A stretch of DNA of 64,000 nucleotides from Desulfuromonadaceae bacterium (GTDB lineage: Bacteria; Desulfobacterota; Desulfuromonadia; Desulfuromonadales; Syntrophotaleaceae): the NCBI GenBank assembly GCA_007134025.1, contig SLLR01000020.1, forward strand, positions 17,511 through 81,510. The letters run 5' to 3'. Position 1 is the stretch's first letter. The number at the start of each line of letters is the position of its first letter. The translations under genes were made by a program, and so were the position numbers. The notes under the pieces were generated by a model that had not been told where the DNA came from, did not search any database, and saw nothing but the letters and a program-made list of their open reading frames with translations. Below, piece by piece: positions 34,972 to 43,330 of the stretch.

Positions 34972-35813
34972 GACTTGACCTCCTCCACCACCAATTCGGA
35001 GCTGACGAATTCCCGCAGCTTTGCCTCGACAAAATTCTTCAGGGTAAACTGGGACTGGGGGCAGAAGGAACAGTTGCCGCGCAGGGCCACGTAGATGGTA
35101 TTGCCGTCGATATCGATCAGCTCCAGGTCGCCGCCGTCGGAGCGGATTGGAGGCAGGATTTCCCGTTCCAGGGTTTCTTCGATCAGGCGGATTTTCTGCA
35201 GATTGGAGAGTTTTTTTCCGGCAGGTACGGTTTTTTCCGCAGGTTCCTCAGGTAGAATCTTCCACAGGCCGGCGAGAATCTCCTTGATTTTGGGATGGCA
35301 GGCCTGGCAGCCGCCGCCGGCCTTGGTAAAATCGGTGACCTGCTCCAGGGTGGTCAGGCTGTTATCGCGGGCGACCCGTTCGATTTCGAGGTCGGTGACG
35401 CCGAAACATTTACAGACGATCTCAAACTCGCCTTTGACCATCTTTACGCCCCGGTAGTTGGCGATGGCTGCGTCCAAGGCCTCCTTTCCCATGACCGAAC
35501 AGTGCATTTTTTCTTCCGGCAGACCGTCCAGAAATTCAGCCAGATCCTGATTGGAGATCTTTTCCGCTTCCTCCAGGGTCATTCCCTTGGCGATTTCAGT
35601 GAGCGCCGAGGAAGTGGCAATGGCGCTGGCGCAGCCGAAGGTCTGGAACTTGATGTCCTTGATTCGCTGGTTTTCATCCAGCTTCAGGGTCAGGCGCAGT
35701 GCGTCGCCACAGGCCAGTGATCCCACTTCACCGACGGCGTCGGGGTTTTCAACTTCGCCGACGTTGCGCGGGTTCAGAAAGTGGTCTTTAACTTTATCGG
35801 AATAATCCCACAT
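34968..35813 (-). CDS. nifU: NifU-type three-domain Fe-S scaffold protein
   Basis: A 281-residue modular scaffold. Residues 1-125 are an IscU-like domain with its three cysteines (LACGDA, FGCASA, MHCSVMG). The middle is a BFD-like [2Fe-2S] domain (VCKCFGVTD and GGGCQACHPKI), and the C-terminus is a NifU/Nfu domain with CSFC (GNCSFCPQSQ). Full-length NifU of this kind replaces the isc set in epsilon- and deltaproteobacteria. A strong promoter lies about 85 bases upstream. nifS follows with an ATGA overlap. Confidence 0.95.
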   Translation of the reverse strand: MWDYSDKVKDHFLNPRNVGEVENPDAVGEVGSLACGDALRLTLKLDENQRIKDIKFQTFGCASAIATSSALTEIAKGMTLEEAEKISNQDLAEFLDGLPEEKMHCSVMGKEALDAAIANYRGVKMVKGEFEIVCKCFGVTDLEIERVARDNSLTTLEQVTDFTKAGGGCQACHPKIKEILAGLWKILPEEPAEKTVPAGKKLSNLQKIRLIEETLEREILPPIRSDGGDLELIDIDGNTIYVALRGNCSFCPQSQFTLKNFVEAKLREFVSSELVVEEVKS

Positions 35814-35898
35814 CGGGTGCTCCTGTCGGTCGGGTGGATTGGAGTGCAGCGGCGATTTGATTGTCCAACTGCAGCGAAAACATCACGTTTGGCTTCCA

Positions 35899-35926
35899 AT
35901 AATATAATGTCCAGGTTTTTTGTCAA
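35899..35926 (-). promoter_or_regulatory. Strong sigma-70 promoter for nifU-nifS
   Basis: Read on the minus strand: TTGACA (complement of 35921-35926), 16 bases, TATTAT (complement of 35899-35904), with AT-rich flanks. It lies 85 bases upstream of the nifU start. Confidence 0.65.
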
Positions 35927-36342
35927 AAGGTCTTCAGCGGGCTGTTGAAAGCGCCATGTTGTTTGTGCTGACGAAAGCCGGGCTGTACAAAATCGGTGCC
36001 TGATCCAGCTCGTTCAGGCACCGGCCAGCAAGCGACCTGCCAAGAAGCCGTCGCCCGGCGCCCCTGACTTAATGAACACCTCTGTTCCTTAATGCAGAAT
36101 ATGAGCCATTTGGTAGAAAGAAAAAATCCTTAAAAAACAGAGTATTGTGATTTGGCGCAGCACTCTTGCCAAGTGTTCTGTGCAAGGAATAGGCAGGTCG
36201 CAGCGCATAATTTATGCGTGTAACAGGCGGCGGACGAAAGCGTCCACACCTATGGCTTGGCCAGCGAACGGCAAAGGGTTGCCTTTTGTTGTGGGTAGCG
36301 CTGACAATCGGCTATGTTTATTATGGTTTCTCGGGAGGCATC
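35927..36342 (+). promoter_or_regulatory. Gene-free region with hairpins before the AGCS symporter gene
   Basis: No gene is supported here. Three symmetric elements are visible. CGGTGCCTGA (35994-36003) pairs with TCAGGCACCG (36014-36023). GCGCAGCACT (36155-36164) pairs with AGTG-TT-CTGTGC (36172-36183). CGCATAA (36204-36210) pairs with TTATGCG (36212-36218). The last two could form a structured leader of the symporter mRNA. The glycine riboswitch signature was looked for and not found. Confidence 0.35.
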
Positions 36343-37689
36343 ATGCAAGCCTTGTTGGATACCTTAAGCGGCTGGGCCTGGGGGCCGGTGACGATCACGC
36401 TGCTGGTCGGCAGTGGGATCTTTATGACGCTACTGGTCGGGATGATTCAGTTGCGTCGTTTCTGTTATGCCTGGAAGCTGATTTCCGGACGCTACGACAA
36501 TCCTCAGGACCAGGGAGAAATCACCCATTTTCAGGCCTTGAGCGCCGCCCTGTCGGCGACCATCGGCACCGGCAATATCGCCGGGGTCGGCACCGCAGTG
36601 GCCCTCGGCGGGCCGGGAGCCGTATTCTGGATGTGGGTGACGGCAGTCTTTGGCATGGCCCTCAAGTATGCCGAATGTCTCCTGTCTCTGCATTTTCGCA
36701 CGGTTCACGAAGATGGCTCGGTGAGTGCCGGTCCCATGTACTATCTGGAGCGAGGTCTGGGCTGCAAATGGCTCGGCCTGTCCTTTGCCTTCTTTGCCAC
36801 GGTCGCGTCCTTTGGCATCGGCAACATGGCGCAGGCCAATTCGGTAGCCGAACCCCTGCAGAGTTATTTCGCAATCCCCAAGCCGGTTACCGGCCTGGTG
36901 ATCGCCGTGCTGGTCTTTGCGGTGATCGTTGGCGGCATTCGTCGCATCGGCGGAGTGGCCAGCAAGTTGGTTCCCTTCATGTCCCTATTCTATATTCTGG
37001 GAGCTCTGCTGGTCATCGGCAGAAATCTGCAATGGCTTCCCGAAGCTTTGGCGCTGATTTTCCGCAGCTCCTTCAGCGGCAGCGCCGCTGCCGGAGGCTT
37101 TGCCGGAGCGACACTGGCCCAGGCGATCCGGTTTGGGGTGGCCCGCGGGGTTTTCTCCAATGAGGCCGGTCTGGGCAGCGCGCCTATCGCCCACGGGGCG
37201 GCGCAGACCGAAGAACCGGTGCGTGAGGGACTGGTGGCCATGCTCGGGCCTTTTATCGACACCATCGCCATCTGTACCATGACCGCCCTGGTGATTCTTC
37301 TGACCGGTGCCAACGAAACCGGCCTGAGCGGTGCTGAACTGACCGCCAACGCCTTCAACCGGGGACTGCCGGGACAGGGCGGCTACATCGTCGCCATCGG
37401 CATGGCCTTCTTTGCTTTTTCCACGGCCATCAGCTGGTCCTATTACGGCGACCGCTCCGTAGAATATCTTTTCGGTCGCAGGATGGTCATGCCCTACCGG
37501 GTTCTTTTCTGTCTGTTGCTTCCGGTAGGAGCGGCCATCGAACTGGAGTTGGTATGGGCCATTTCCGACATCTTTAACGCTCTCATGGCCTGGCCCAACC
37601 TGGTGGGGCTGCTTTTACTCAGCCCTCTTGTGCTGCGCAAGACCCGAGAGTATTTCAAGGATCCCCGGCGGGTTCTGCCGAACCGTTGA
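36343..37689 (+). CDS. Sodium:alanine/glycine symporter (AGCS family)
   Basis: A 448-residue inner-membrane transporter with about eleven helices. The AGCS signature segments are FQALSAALSATIGTGNIAGV, ALGGPGAVFWMWVTA, GMALKYAECLLSLHFR, GPMYYLERG and GVARGVFSNEAGLGSAPI, with Na+-site residues in the first of these. It imports alanine or glycine with sodium. GGGAGG is ideally placed before ATG 36343; a longer frame to 36214 would cross the leader hairpins and lacks family similarity. It stands alone on its strand. Confidence 0.93.
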   Translation: MQALLDTLSGWAWGPVTITLLVGSGIFMTLLVGMIQLRRFCYAWKLISGRYDNPQDQGEITHFQALSAALSATIGTGNIAGVGTAVALGGPGAVFWMWVTAVFGMALKYAECLLSLHFRTVHEDGSVSAGPMYYLERGLGCKWLGLSFAFFATVASFGIGNMAQANSVAEPLQSYFAIPKPVTGLVIAVLVFAVIVGGIRRIGGVASKLVPFMSLFYILGALLVIGRNLQWLPEALALIFRSSFSGSAAAGGFAGATLAQAIRFGVARGVFSNEAGLGSAPIAHGAAQTEEPVREGLVAMLGPFIDTIAICTMTALVILLTGANETGLSGAELTANAFNRGLPGQGGYIVAIGMAFFAFSTAISWSYYGDRSVEYLFGRRMVMPYRVLFCLLLPVGAAIELELVWAISDIFNALMAWPNLVGLLLLSPLVLRKTREYFKDPRRVLPNR

Positions 37690-37783
37690 AGTGCCTCATC
37701 GGATACATAAAAAGGTTGAACTTCTGCTATAATTTCCCGCAGGCTGGTGCGGAGATAAATCTGCCCAAGCAGAAAAAGGGCAC

Positions 37784-38311
37784 ATGAATCTTTATTTTCG
37801 ATGGTTTTGGATGATTGCGCGTTTGTGGCTGCGACCGGGTTCGGTCTCCCTGACGGAACCCTTTCGCCGCCCGTTTCGTGTGCTTCCGAGCGACTGTGAC
37901 TTGAATTTCCATCTCACCAACAGCCGCTACTTTGCCCTGATTGATCTGGCGAGAATAGAACAACTGGCCCGGCTTAAATTGCTACGCCCGTTGATCGCGA
38001 GGCGCTGGCAGCCGGTGCTCAGCGCCACCGAAATAACCTTTATCCGCCCTCTGCCGCCGCTGCGTCGGTTCGAACTGGTAACGCGGATTCTGACTTGGGA
38101 CGACAAGTATTTTTATTTTGAGCAGCGCTTTGAAACGCCGGGCAAGGTGTACGCCGTCTCTTTGGGTCGGGCCGCCTTTGTGTGCCGGGGAGAACGGGTA
38201 CCACCGGCCCGGGTGGCTGCTCTGTCCGGGTACCTGGAAGCGCCGGCCGATCCCGTCCTGCTGGAAACCTGGCGGCGGCTGCTGAAACAGAAGAAAGACT
38301 ATTTTTCTTAA
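37784..38311 (+). CDS. Hot-dog fold thioesterase (4HBT/THEM6-like)
   Basis: A 175-residue acyl-CoA thioesterase family protein. The active-site segment PSDCDLNFHLTNSRYFALID is typical of the 4-hydroxybenzoyl-CoA thioesterase/THEM6 branch, with the Asp/Asn of the hot-dog helix. An N-terminal hydrophobic stretch (YFRWFWMIARLWL) could attach it to the membrane. The substrate acyl-CoA is unknown. No strong ribosome binding site is visible upstream of the ATG, but the family start fits. Confidence 0.8.
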   Translation: MNLYFRWFWMIARLWLRPGSVSLTEPFRRPFRVLPSDCDLNFHLTNSRYFALIDLARIEQLARLKLLRPLIARRWQPVLSATEITFIRPLPPLRRFELVTRILTWDDKYFYFEQRFETPGKVYAVSLGRAAFVCRGERVPPARVAALSGYLEAPADPVLLETWRRLLKQKKDYFS

Positions 38312-38415
38312 TGAGTGTTTTGGGGGGGGTGTTTGTTGTTTTCCCTGTCGGTTGCCGGCATCTTGCCGGCCTTGACAGCGAGCTTTCGATCCAATAACCG
38401 CAAAGGAGGTCTAAG

Positions 38416-38958
38416 GTGAAACAGGCAAAGGATCCGGGCAGTTGGAACCCCTATCTGGCTGGAGCTCTGACCGGTCTGGTCGCGGTCGCTTCGGTGTTGT
38501 TCACGGGTAAGTATTTTGGGGCGTCGACTTCGTTTGTGCGCAGCGCCGGCATGCTGGAGCGGCTGTTCGTTCCCGAAAGGGTCGCCGCCAACAGTTATTT
38601 CAGCAAATATTTGCAGCCGGGAGTTTCCGGTTTTGACTGGCAGTGGATGTTTGTGGTCGGCATTCTGCTCGGTGCGTTGCTGGCGGCGGCAACTTCCGGC
38701 TCCTTCCGTCTGCAGGCGATACCGGATATGTGGCAACGGCGCTTCGGTGGCCGAAGCGGTCCAAGACGGGCGCTCACTGCTTTTGCAGGCGGGTCCATTC
38801 TCATGTTCGGGGCGCGCATGGCTGACGGCTGCCCCAGCGGTCATGGTCTCAGCGGAGTCATGCAATTGGCGGTGAGCGGTTTGCTGGCTCTGGTCTGTTT
38901 TTTTATCGGCGGGGTGCTGGTTGCGCGGCTGCTCTACGGTAAGGGAGGGCAACAATGA
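38416..38958 (+). CDS. YeeE/YedE-like sulfur transport protein, first half
   Basis: A 180-residue membrane protein with about four helices. MADGCPSGHGLSG carries the conserved Cys-Pro-Ser-Gly of the YeeE/YedE (TsuA) family, in which cysteines relay thiosulfate or related sulfur compounds across the inner membrane. The start is GTG at 38416 behind AAAGGAGG. It overlaps the second gene by ATGA. Full-length YeeE is about twice this length, so the two proteins (PmpA/PmpB-like) together make one transporter. Confidence 0.88.
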   Translation: MKQAKDPGSWNPYLAGALTGLVAVASVLFTGKYFGASTSFVRSAGMLERLFVPERVAANSYFSKYLQPGVSGFDWQWMFVVGILLGALLAAATSGSFRLQAIPDMWQRRFGGRSGPRRALTAFAGGSILMFGARMADGCPSGHGLSGVMQLAVSGLLALVCFFIGGVLVARLLYGKGGQQ

Positions 38959-39482
38959 ATCTGCTGATCGGAGGACTGGTGACCGGCATTGCGTTCGGAT
39001 TTCTGCTGCAGAAAGGGCGTGTGCTCCGCTACGACAAACAGCTTGCAGCCCTGCGCCTGCAGGATATGACCATTGTCAAATTCATGTTTTCTTCGGTACT
39101 GGTGGGCATGGTTGGTATTCACTTGCTCAACGATATGGGGCTGATTGCCATGAGCCTGAAGACCACCCTGGTGGGCGCCAATATTGTCGGCGGGCTGATT
39201 TTCGGTGTGGGGTGGGGGCTGGTCGGTTATTGCCCGGGCACGTCTCTCGGCGCCGTGGGAGAGGGGCGCATCGATGCTTTGTGGGGGATTGCCGGCATGC
39301 TTTTTGGTGCCGCGGTTTATGCGGAAGTGTATCCGCAGCTTCAGGCCAACTTGCTGGGTTGGGGAAATTACGGAAAGATTACCCTGCCGGAGCTGCTGGG
39401 GATCAATCACTGGCTGATCGTCGCTGTCGTGGTGGTGCTGGCCGTCCTGATGTTCCGCTGGTTTGAAAAAAAAGGACTCTGA
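38955..39482 (+). CDS. YeeE/YedE-like sulfur transport protein, second half (DUF6691)
   Basis: A 175-residue partner with four or five helices. WGLVGYCPGTSLGAVGEG contains the family Cys-Pro-Gly motif, and the N-terminus GLVTGIAFGFLLQKGRV is typical of DUF6691 proteins. It probably dimerises with the preceding protein to form a channel for reduced sulfur or, since selU is close by, possibly selenium species; the latter is only context-based. A 16-bp terminator follows. Confidence 0.88.
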   Translation: MNLLIGGLVTGIAFGFLLQKGRVLRYDKQLAALRLQDMTIVKFMFSSVLVGMVGIHLLNDMGLIAMSLKTTLVGANIVGGLIFGVGWGLVGYCPGTSLGAVGEGRIDALWGIAGMLFGAAVYAEVYPQLQANLLGWGNYGKITLPELLGINHWLIVAVVVVLAVLMFRWFEKKGL

Positions 39483-39505
39483 TTGTTTCGTTGCTTCGGC
39501 CTTGT

Positions 39506-39541
39506 AAAAAGGGGCAACGCCATTTGGCGTTGCCCCTTTTT
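39506..39541. terminator. Bidirectional rho-independent terminator
   Basis: AAAAAGGGGCAACGCC (39506-39521), loop ATTT, GGCGTTGCCCCTTTTT (39526-39541): a perfect 16-bp stem with A and U tracts on both sides. It serves both the YeeE/YedE operon and the convergent DksA-like gene. Confidence 0.92.
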
Positions 39542-39574
39542 ACAGCATTCGCAAGTCGGCGGCGCAGACCCCTG

Positions 39575-39985
39575 TCAGCGTCCCGGCAGCCGAGTCGAAG
39601 CCTGTTTTTCCATGCGTTCTTTCTCTTCTGCGTAGTCGATGCTGTAGCGAGCCCAGGGCCTGGCCTTCAGACGAGGATAGCCAATGGGTTCTTCGGTTCC
39701 TTCGCAAATACCATACTGCCGAGTGTCAAACTTGGCCAGGGCGCGATCCACCTCTCGCAGCAGTTTCGATTCCTTGTCCAGAAAACGCAACTGAACCGCT
39801 TGCAGCTGACTGTTGGCGGCCTGGTCCATTTCTTCAATATTATCGTCGGGGTTAAACTCCATGTCGCGGGAACGCAGGGTGGCTATGGACTGAACCAGGT
39901 CCCGTCTCTTAGCTTCGAGAAGTTGCTTCAGTTCCTGCCATTGTTCTTCGTTCAAGCCATTGATCTCATTTTTCAGCGTGGCCAT
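39575..39985 (-). CDS. DksA/TraR-family protein lacking the zinc-finger cysteines
   Basis: A 136-residue RNA-polymerase secondary-channel protein of the DksA type. The coiled coil spans about residues 10-85, with a tip NPDDNIEEMDQAANSQ that keeps the acidic/Ala residues needed for action at the active site. The C-terminal finger has only Cys94. The other three zinc positions read Thr97, Ser115 and Tyr118, recalling the zinc-independent DksA2 of Pseudomonas aeruginosa, which works when zinc is scarce. No zinc-uptake or Zur gene adjoins it. Confidence 0.88.
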   Translation of the reverse strand: MATLKNEINGLNEEQWQELKQLLEAKRRDLVQSIATLRSRDMEFNPDDNIEEMDQAANSQLQAVQLRFLDKESKLLREVDRALAKFDTRQYGICEGTEEPIGYPRLKARPWARYSIDYAEEKERMEKQASTRLPGR

Positions 39986-40174
39986 TCAACACCTCCGATA
40001 CGAATATGGTCAAATCAGAACATTTGGTAGACAATGTAGCACATTTATAACGATATTTCTTCAAATAGTTGAGAGTAGGACACTGTTTCGTCAAAATAAA
40101 CATCTTGTAAAGGCGACGGTTTTCGGACGGCAGTCACGGCTCTATGCCGAAAAAAACTGCCGCAGCCTTCGACC

Positions 40175-41230
40175 TTACGGGCGTTCGTCCGGGTCAAAAA
40201 GCGACCCTTGGCGCGACAGGGCGATCAGGGTGCTGGCGTTTTCCTGCGGTTTTCGGGAAACCGGGTCCAGCGTCACGACCTTCCGGGATTCCCGGCGAGA
40301 AAGGCCGTAGAGATAGGTTTTGTCATAATAGTCCAGAAGCAGGTGGGCCGCCGCTTCCCGGTCGCCGGCGGCGATGGCCTGCAGGGCCGTCCGGGTCTTT
40401 TCCTCGCCCAGACGTTTGCGTATGCTGGCGACAGCGCAGGCCAGTTTTTCCGGGGTCTGGTCACCATAATCGATGCACAGGCGCTCGACCCGCAAAGCCC
40501 GAGGCAGGTCGATGCGCAACGCGGTGGCTCGGCGCATCTGTTGATAAAAGTTCTCATTGATGATGATCTGGCCGATTTTGCGGCTTTCATCCTCGACCCA
40601 TATGGGTCGGTCGGTGGCAAAGCTTCGCAGCTGGGCGCAAAGCCGGTTTTCAAATTGCTCGGTAGCAGGCTGGGGCTGTTCGTTCATTGCTCCGAATGCC
40701 GAACCGCGATGTTGGGCCAGAGCTTCCAGGTCAAGGGTCTGCTCGCCACGCCGTCGCAGAATTTCCAGCAGCTCTGTCTTGCCGCTGCCGGTCATGCCGC
40801 TTAAAATCAGCAACGGCCAGGGAGCAGCGAAGGTTGACTGTACCTGTCGGCGGTAGGCCTTGTAGCCGCCCTGAAGGACTGCGACCCGATAACCGGCCAG
40901 GGACAGGAGCCAGCCGAGAGAACGGCTACGCATACCTCCCCGCCAGCAATAAATCAAAAGCTGCCGACTGTCGGTGCGTTCCCGGACGCTGCTCAGATAG
41001 TGGTTAAGGCGCGGTCCGACCGCTTCCAGACCGCGATGCAGGGCCGCTTCACGGCCCTCCCTTTGGTAAAGAAGTCCGACCTCATGCCGCTCCTGGTCAT
41101 CAAACAGGGGCAGATTAAGGGCACCGGGGATATGGCCCCGGGCGTATTCGACAGGGGTTCGCACATCGAACAGCGGTCGTTCGCAGGCCTGCTGCAGAAA
41201 AAGCTCGGGGGGCAGGAGCCGAAGGCTCAC
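40175..41230 (-). CDS. selU: tRNA 2-selenouridine synthase
   Basis: A 351-residue enzyme that converts 2-thiouridine at tRNA position 34 to 2-selenouridine using selenophosphate, via a geranylated intermediate. An N-terminal rhodanese domain holds the catalytic Cys in IYCWRGGMRSRS, and a P-loop in LSGMTGSGKTELL begins the kinase-like half. The GTG at 41230 overlaps the hslO stop as GTGA and gives a length close to E. coli YbbB (364 residues). An ATG at 41317 would lie deep inside hslO. The gene implies that selenophosphate synthetase exists elsewhere in the genome. Confidence 0.92.
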   Translation of the reverse strand: MSLRLLPPELFLQQACERPLFDVRTPVEYARGHIPGALNLPLFDDQERHEVGLLYQREGREAALHRGLEAVGPRLNHYLSSVRERTDSRQLLIYCWRGGMRSRSLGWLLSLAGYRVAVLQGGYKAYRRQVQSTFAAPWPLLILSGMTGSGKTELLEILRRRGEQTLDLEALAQHRGSAFGAMNEQPQPATEQFENRLCAQLRSFATDRPIWVEDESRKIGQIIINENFYQQMRRATALRIDLPRALRVERLCIDYGDQTPEKLACAVASIRKRLGEEKTRTALQAIAAGDREAAAHLLLDYYDKTYLYGLSRRESRKVVTLDPVSRKPQENASTLIALSRQGSLFDPDERP

Positions 41231-42129
41231 GGGGAATCCGTCCGGCCCGGCATTTCCAAGAGCTCGGCTCGCAACTGCCGGATTTCCTGGCGAGAAAAAG
41301 AATATTTTTTCTGGCAAAATTCACAGGTGACCACCGTTGCCTCTTCTTGCCCGGCCAGGGCTTCCAGTTCTTCTTTTCCCAGTCCTTTGAGCAGCGCGCG
41401 TATCTGGCCCCGGTGACAGTTGCAGCGAAACGTCACGGGAATCTTTTCCGCCTTTCCCAGCGGCACGTCTGCAAACAGATGACGCAGAATCTGCTCGGGA
41501 TCCTGCCCCTCGCGAAGCAGGGTGGTCAGTGGGGGCAGCGCCACCAGACGGCTTTCAAGCAATTCGATCAGGGCATCCTGACCGCCAGGCAGGGCCTGTA
41601 CCAGCAGCCCGCCGGCCGCCGCGACCCGTCCATCCTGTTCGAGATAGACGCCGAGCGCCACGGAAGAAGGGACCTGCTCCGAGGTGGTCAGGTAATAGGC
41701 CAGATCTTCAGCTATTTCGCCGCTGTAAAGCTGGACCATGCCGCGGTAGGGTTCTTTGAGGCCAAGATCCTTGCTGACGTGCAGAAAGCCGGCACGACCC
41801 ACGGCGGCCGGCACATCAAAACCATTGGCCGTCGGAGGGATGCCGGACACGGGAACCTGCACCGAGCCCCGTACATGGCCGCTGGCGTCGGTTTCGGCAT
41901 GCAGCTTGCGCAGCGGACCATTGCCTTCGATCATCAGGGCCAGCTTCTGATCCCCTTTGAGAAGACTGCCCATGATCGTTGCGCCGCTGACCAGACGCCC
42001 GAGGGCCACTGTTGCGGTAGGGTCGGTGCCTTGAAGTTGGCGGAGAGATTCGACCAGGTCGGTGGTAACGGCGGCGGCAGCCCGCAGGGTACCGTCTTGA
42101 GTAGCGAAGCGCAGCAGGTGATCTTTCAT
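41227..42129 (-). CDS. hslO: Redox-regulated chaperone Hsp33
   Basis: A 300-residue holdase chaperone activated by oxidation. The four zinc cysteines near the C-terminus are in FRCNCHRGQ and VTCEFCQKKY, the canonical CxC...CxxC switch. ATG at 42129 has AAGGAA upstream; a frame open to 42159 adds only a few unlikely residues. The stop codon is shared with the selU start, so chaperone and tRNA-modifying enzyme are produced together. Confidence 0.95.
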   Translation of the reverse strand: MKDHLLRFATQDGTLRAAAAVTTDLVESLRQLQGTDPTATVALGRLVSGATIMGSLLKGDQKLALMIEGNGPLRKLHAETDASGHVRGSVQVPVSGIPPTANGFDVPAAVGRAGFLHVSKDLGLKEPYRGMVQLYSGEIAEDLAYYLTTSEQVPSSVALGVYLEQDGRVAAAGGLLVQALPGGQDALIELLESRLVALPPLTTLLREGQDPEQILRHLFADVPLGKAEKIPVTFRCNCHRGQIRALLKGLGKEELEALAGQEEATVVTCEFCQKKYSFSRQEIRQLRAELLEMPGRTDSP

Positions 42130-42318
42130 GGAAATTCCTTGCGACGGGCTCAGTGGCAATCGTCAGGAGTCGCTTGTTCTGACATGGAAATAGGGATATG
42201 ATCGTCGGCGGTCCCGATTGCCGGTTTTCCTTAGAAGGCCGTATGCTACCCGAACGGGTCGGTCCTGACAAGATCCATAGCGCCGGGCGGTCCCGAAATC
42301 TTTTTCCTGGAGGATGGC

Positions 42319-43314
42319 ATGAAAATTATTCTGCCGGTGGCGGGTAAAGGCACCCGCCTGCGGCCCCATACCCATACGCGAGCCAAGTCCCTTGTGCAGG
42401 TGGCGGGCAGGACCGTGCTGGAGCATATCATCGAACGGGTTCTGACGGTCGATTCCGAAGAGCTGATTTTCATCACCGATGAAAACGGCTCACAGATCGA
42501 GCGTTTCATGGAACAGCATTTTCCCGAGCTTAATTGCAGTTATATCGTTCAAAAGGAACGGCTCGGGCCGGCCCATGCGGTGGCTCTGGCGGCGCCTCGG
42601 ATCAATACCGGGGACGACTTGCTGGTCGTTTTCAACGACACTATTTTTGTAACGGATCTGGCTAAAATTCCGCAACTGTGCGCCGACTGTGACGGTCTCA
42701 TCTATTCCTGTGAAGTAGAAGATTACCAGCGCTTCGGTGTCAACGTGGTGGAGCAGGGCTATATTGTCGACATGGTCGAAAAGCCGGACCAGCCGATTTC
42801 CCGTCTGGCCCAGGTGGGTCTTTACTATCTCAAGGACGGTCAGCGTTTCATGGCGTACCTGGAACAGACCATCGCTGCCGGAGATACCGTAAAGGGCGAG
42901 TTCTATCTGCCGCCGGTTTTTATGCGGATGATCCAGGACGGCCTTCGTTTCTGCGCTCCGGAGATCAGCGCCTGGCTCGACTGCGGCAAGTCGGAAACAC
43001 TGCTGGAAACCAATCGCTACCTGCTGGCCGAAGCCGGCAACGGCTGTGCCGGCACGGTGGAAAATACCGTGATCATTCAGCCCGTATGCATCGCTGCCGG
43101 AGCCACCGTGCGGGAATCGATTATCGGACCCAATGTATCGATAGCGGCGGGAAGCTGCATCGAGGGCAGCATTATTCGGGATTCCATCATCAACGCCGAT
43201 TGCCGGGTACAGGGCATGACGCTGACGGAAAGCATTCTCGGCAATTCGGTTCAACTGCTCGGCAGTTTGCGCCGCATGAATATCGGCGACCATTCGCTGG
43301 TCGAGCTGGAATAA
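42319..43314 (+). CDS. Sugar-1-phosphate nucleotidyltransferase
   Basis: A 331-residue protein with an N-terminal NTP-transferase domain (IILPVAGKGTRLRPHT, where the GxGTRLRP loop binds NTP; ARAKSLVQVAGR; VFNDTIF for metal binding) and a C-terminal left-handed beta-helix with hexapeptide repeats (IIQPVCIAAGATVRESIIGP). It makes an NDP-sugar such as dTDP- or UDP-glucose; the exact sugar and acceptor are unclear. AGGATGGC lies before the ATG. It is divergent from hslO. The next gene starts 16 bases downstream. Confidence 0.85.
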   Translation: MKIILPVAGKGTRLRPHTHTRAKSLVQVAGRTVLEHIIERVLTVDSEELIFITDENGSQIERFMEQHFPELNCSYIVQKERLGPAHAVALAAPRINTGDDLLVVFNDTIFVTDLAKIPQLCADCDGLIYSCEVEDYQRFGVNVVEQGYIVDMVEKPDQPISRLAQVGLYYLKDGQRFMAYLEQTIAAGDTVKGEFYLPPVFMRMIQDGLRFCAPEISAWLDCGKSETLLETNRYLLAEAGNGCAGTVENTVIIQPVCIAAGATVRESIIGPNVSIAAGSCIEGSIIRDSIINADCRVQGMTLTESILGNSVQLLGSLRRMNIGDHSLVELE

Positions 43315-43330
43315 CGCCAAACCCTTGAAA

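Noticed and set aside
36100..36342. Glycine riboswitch before the AGCS symporter
   Set aside because: The conserved core elements of the glycine aptamer are not present.
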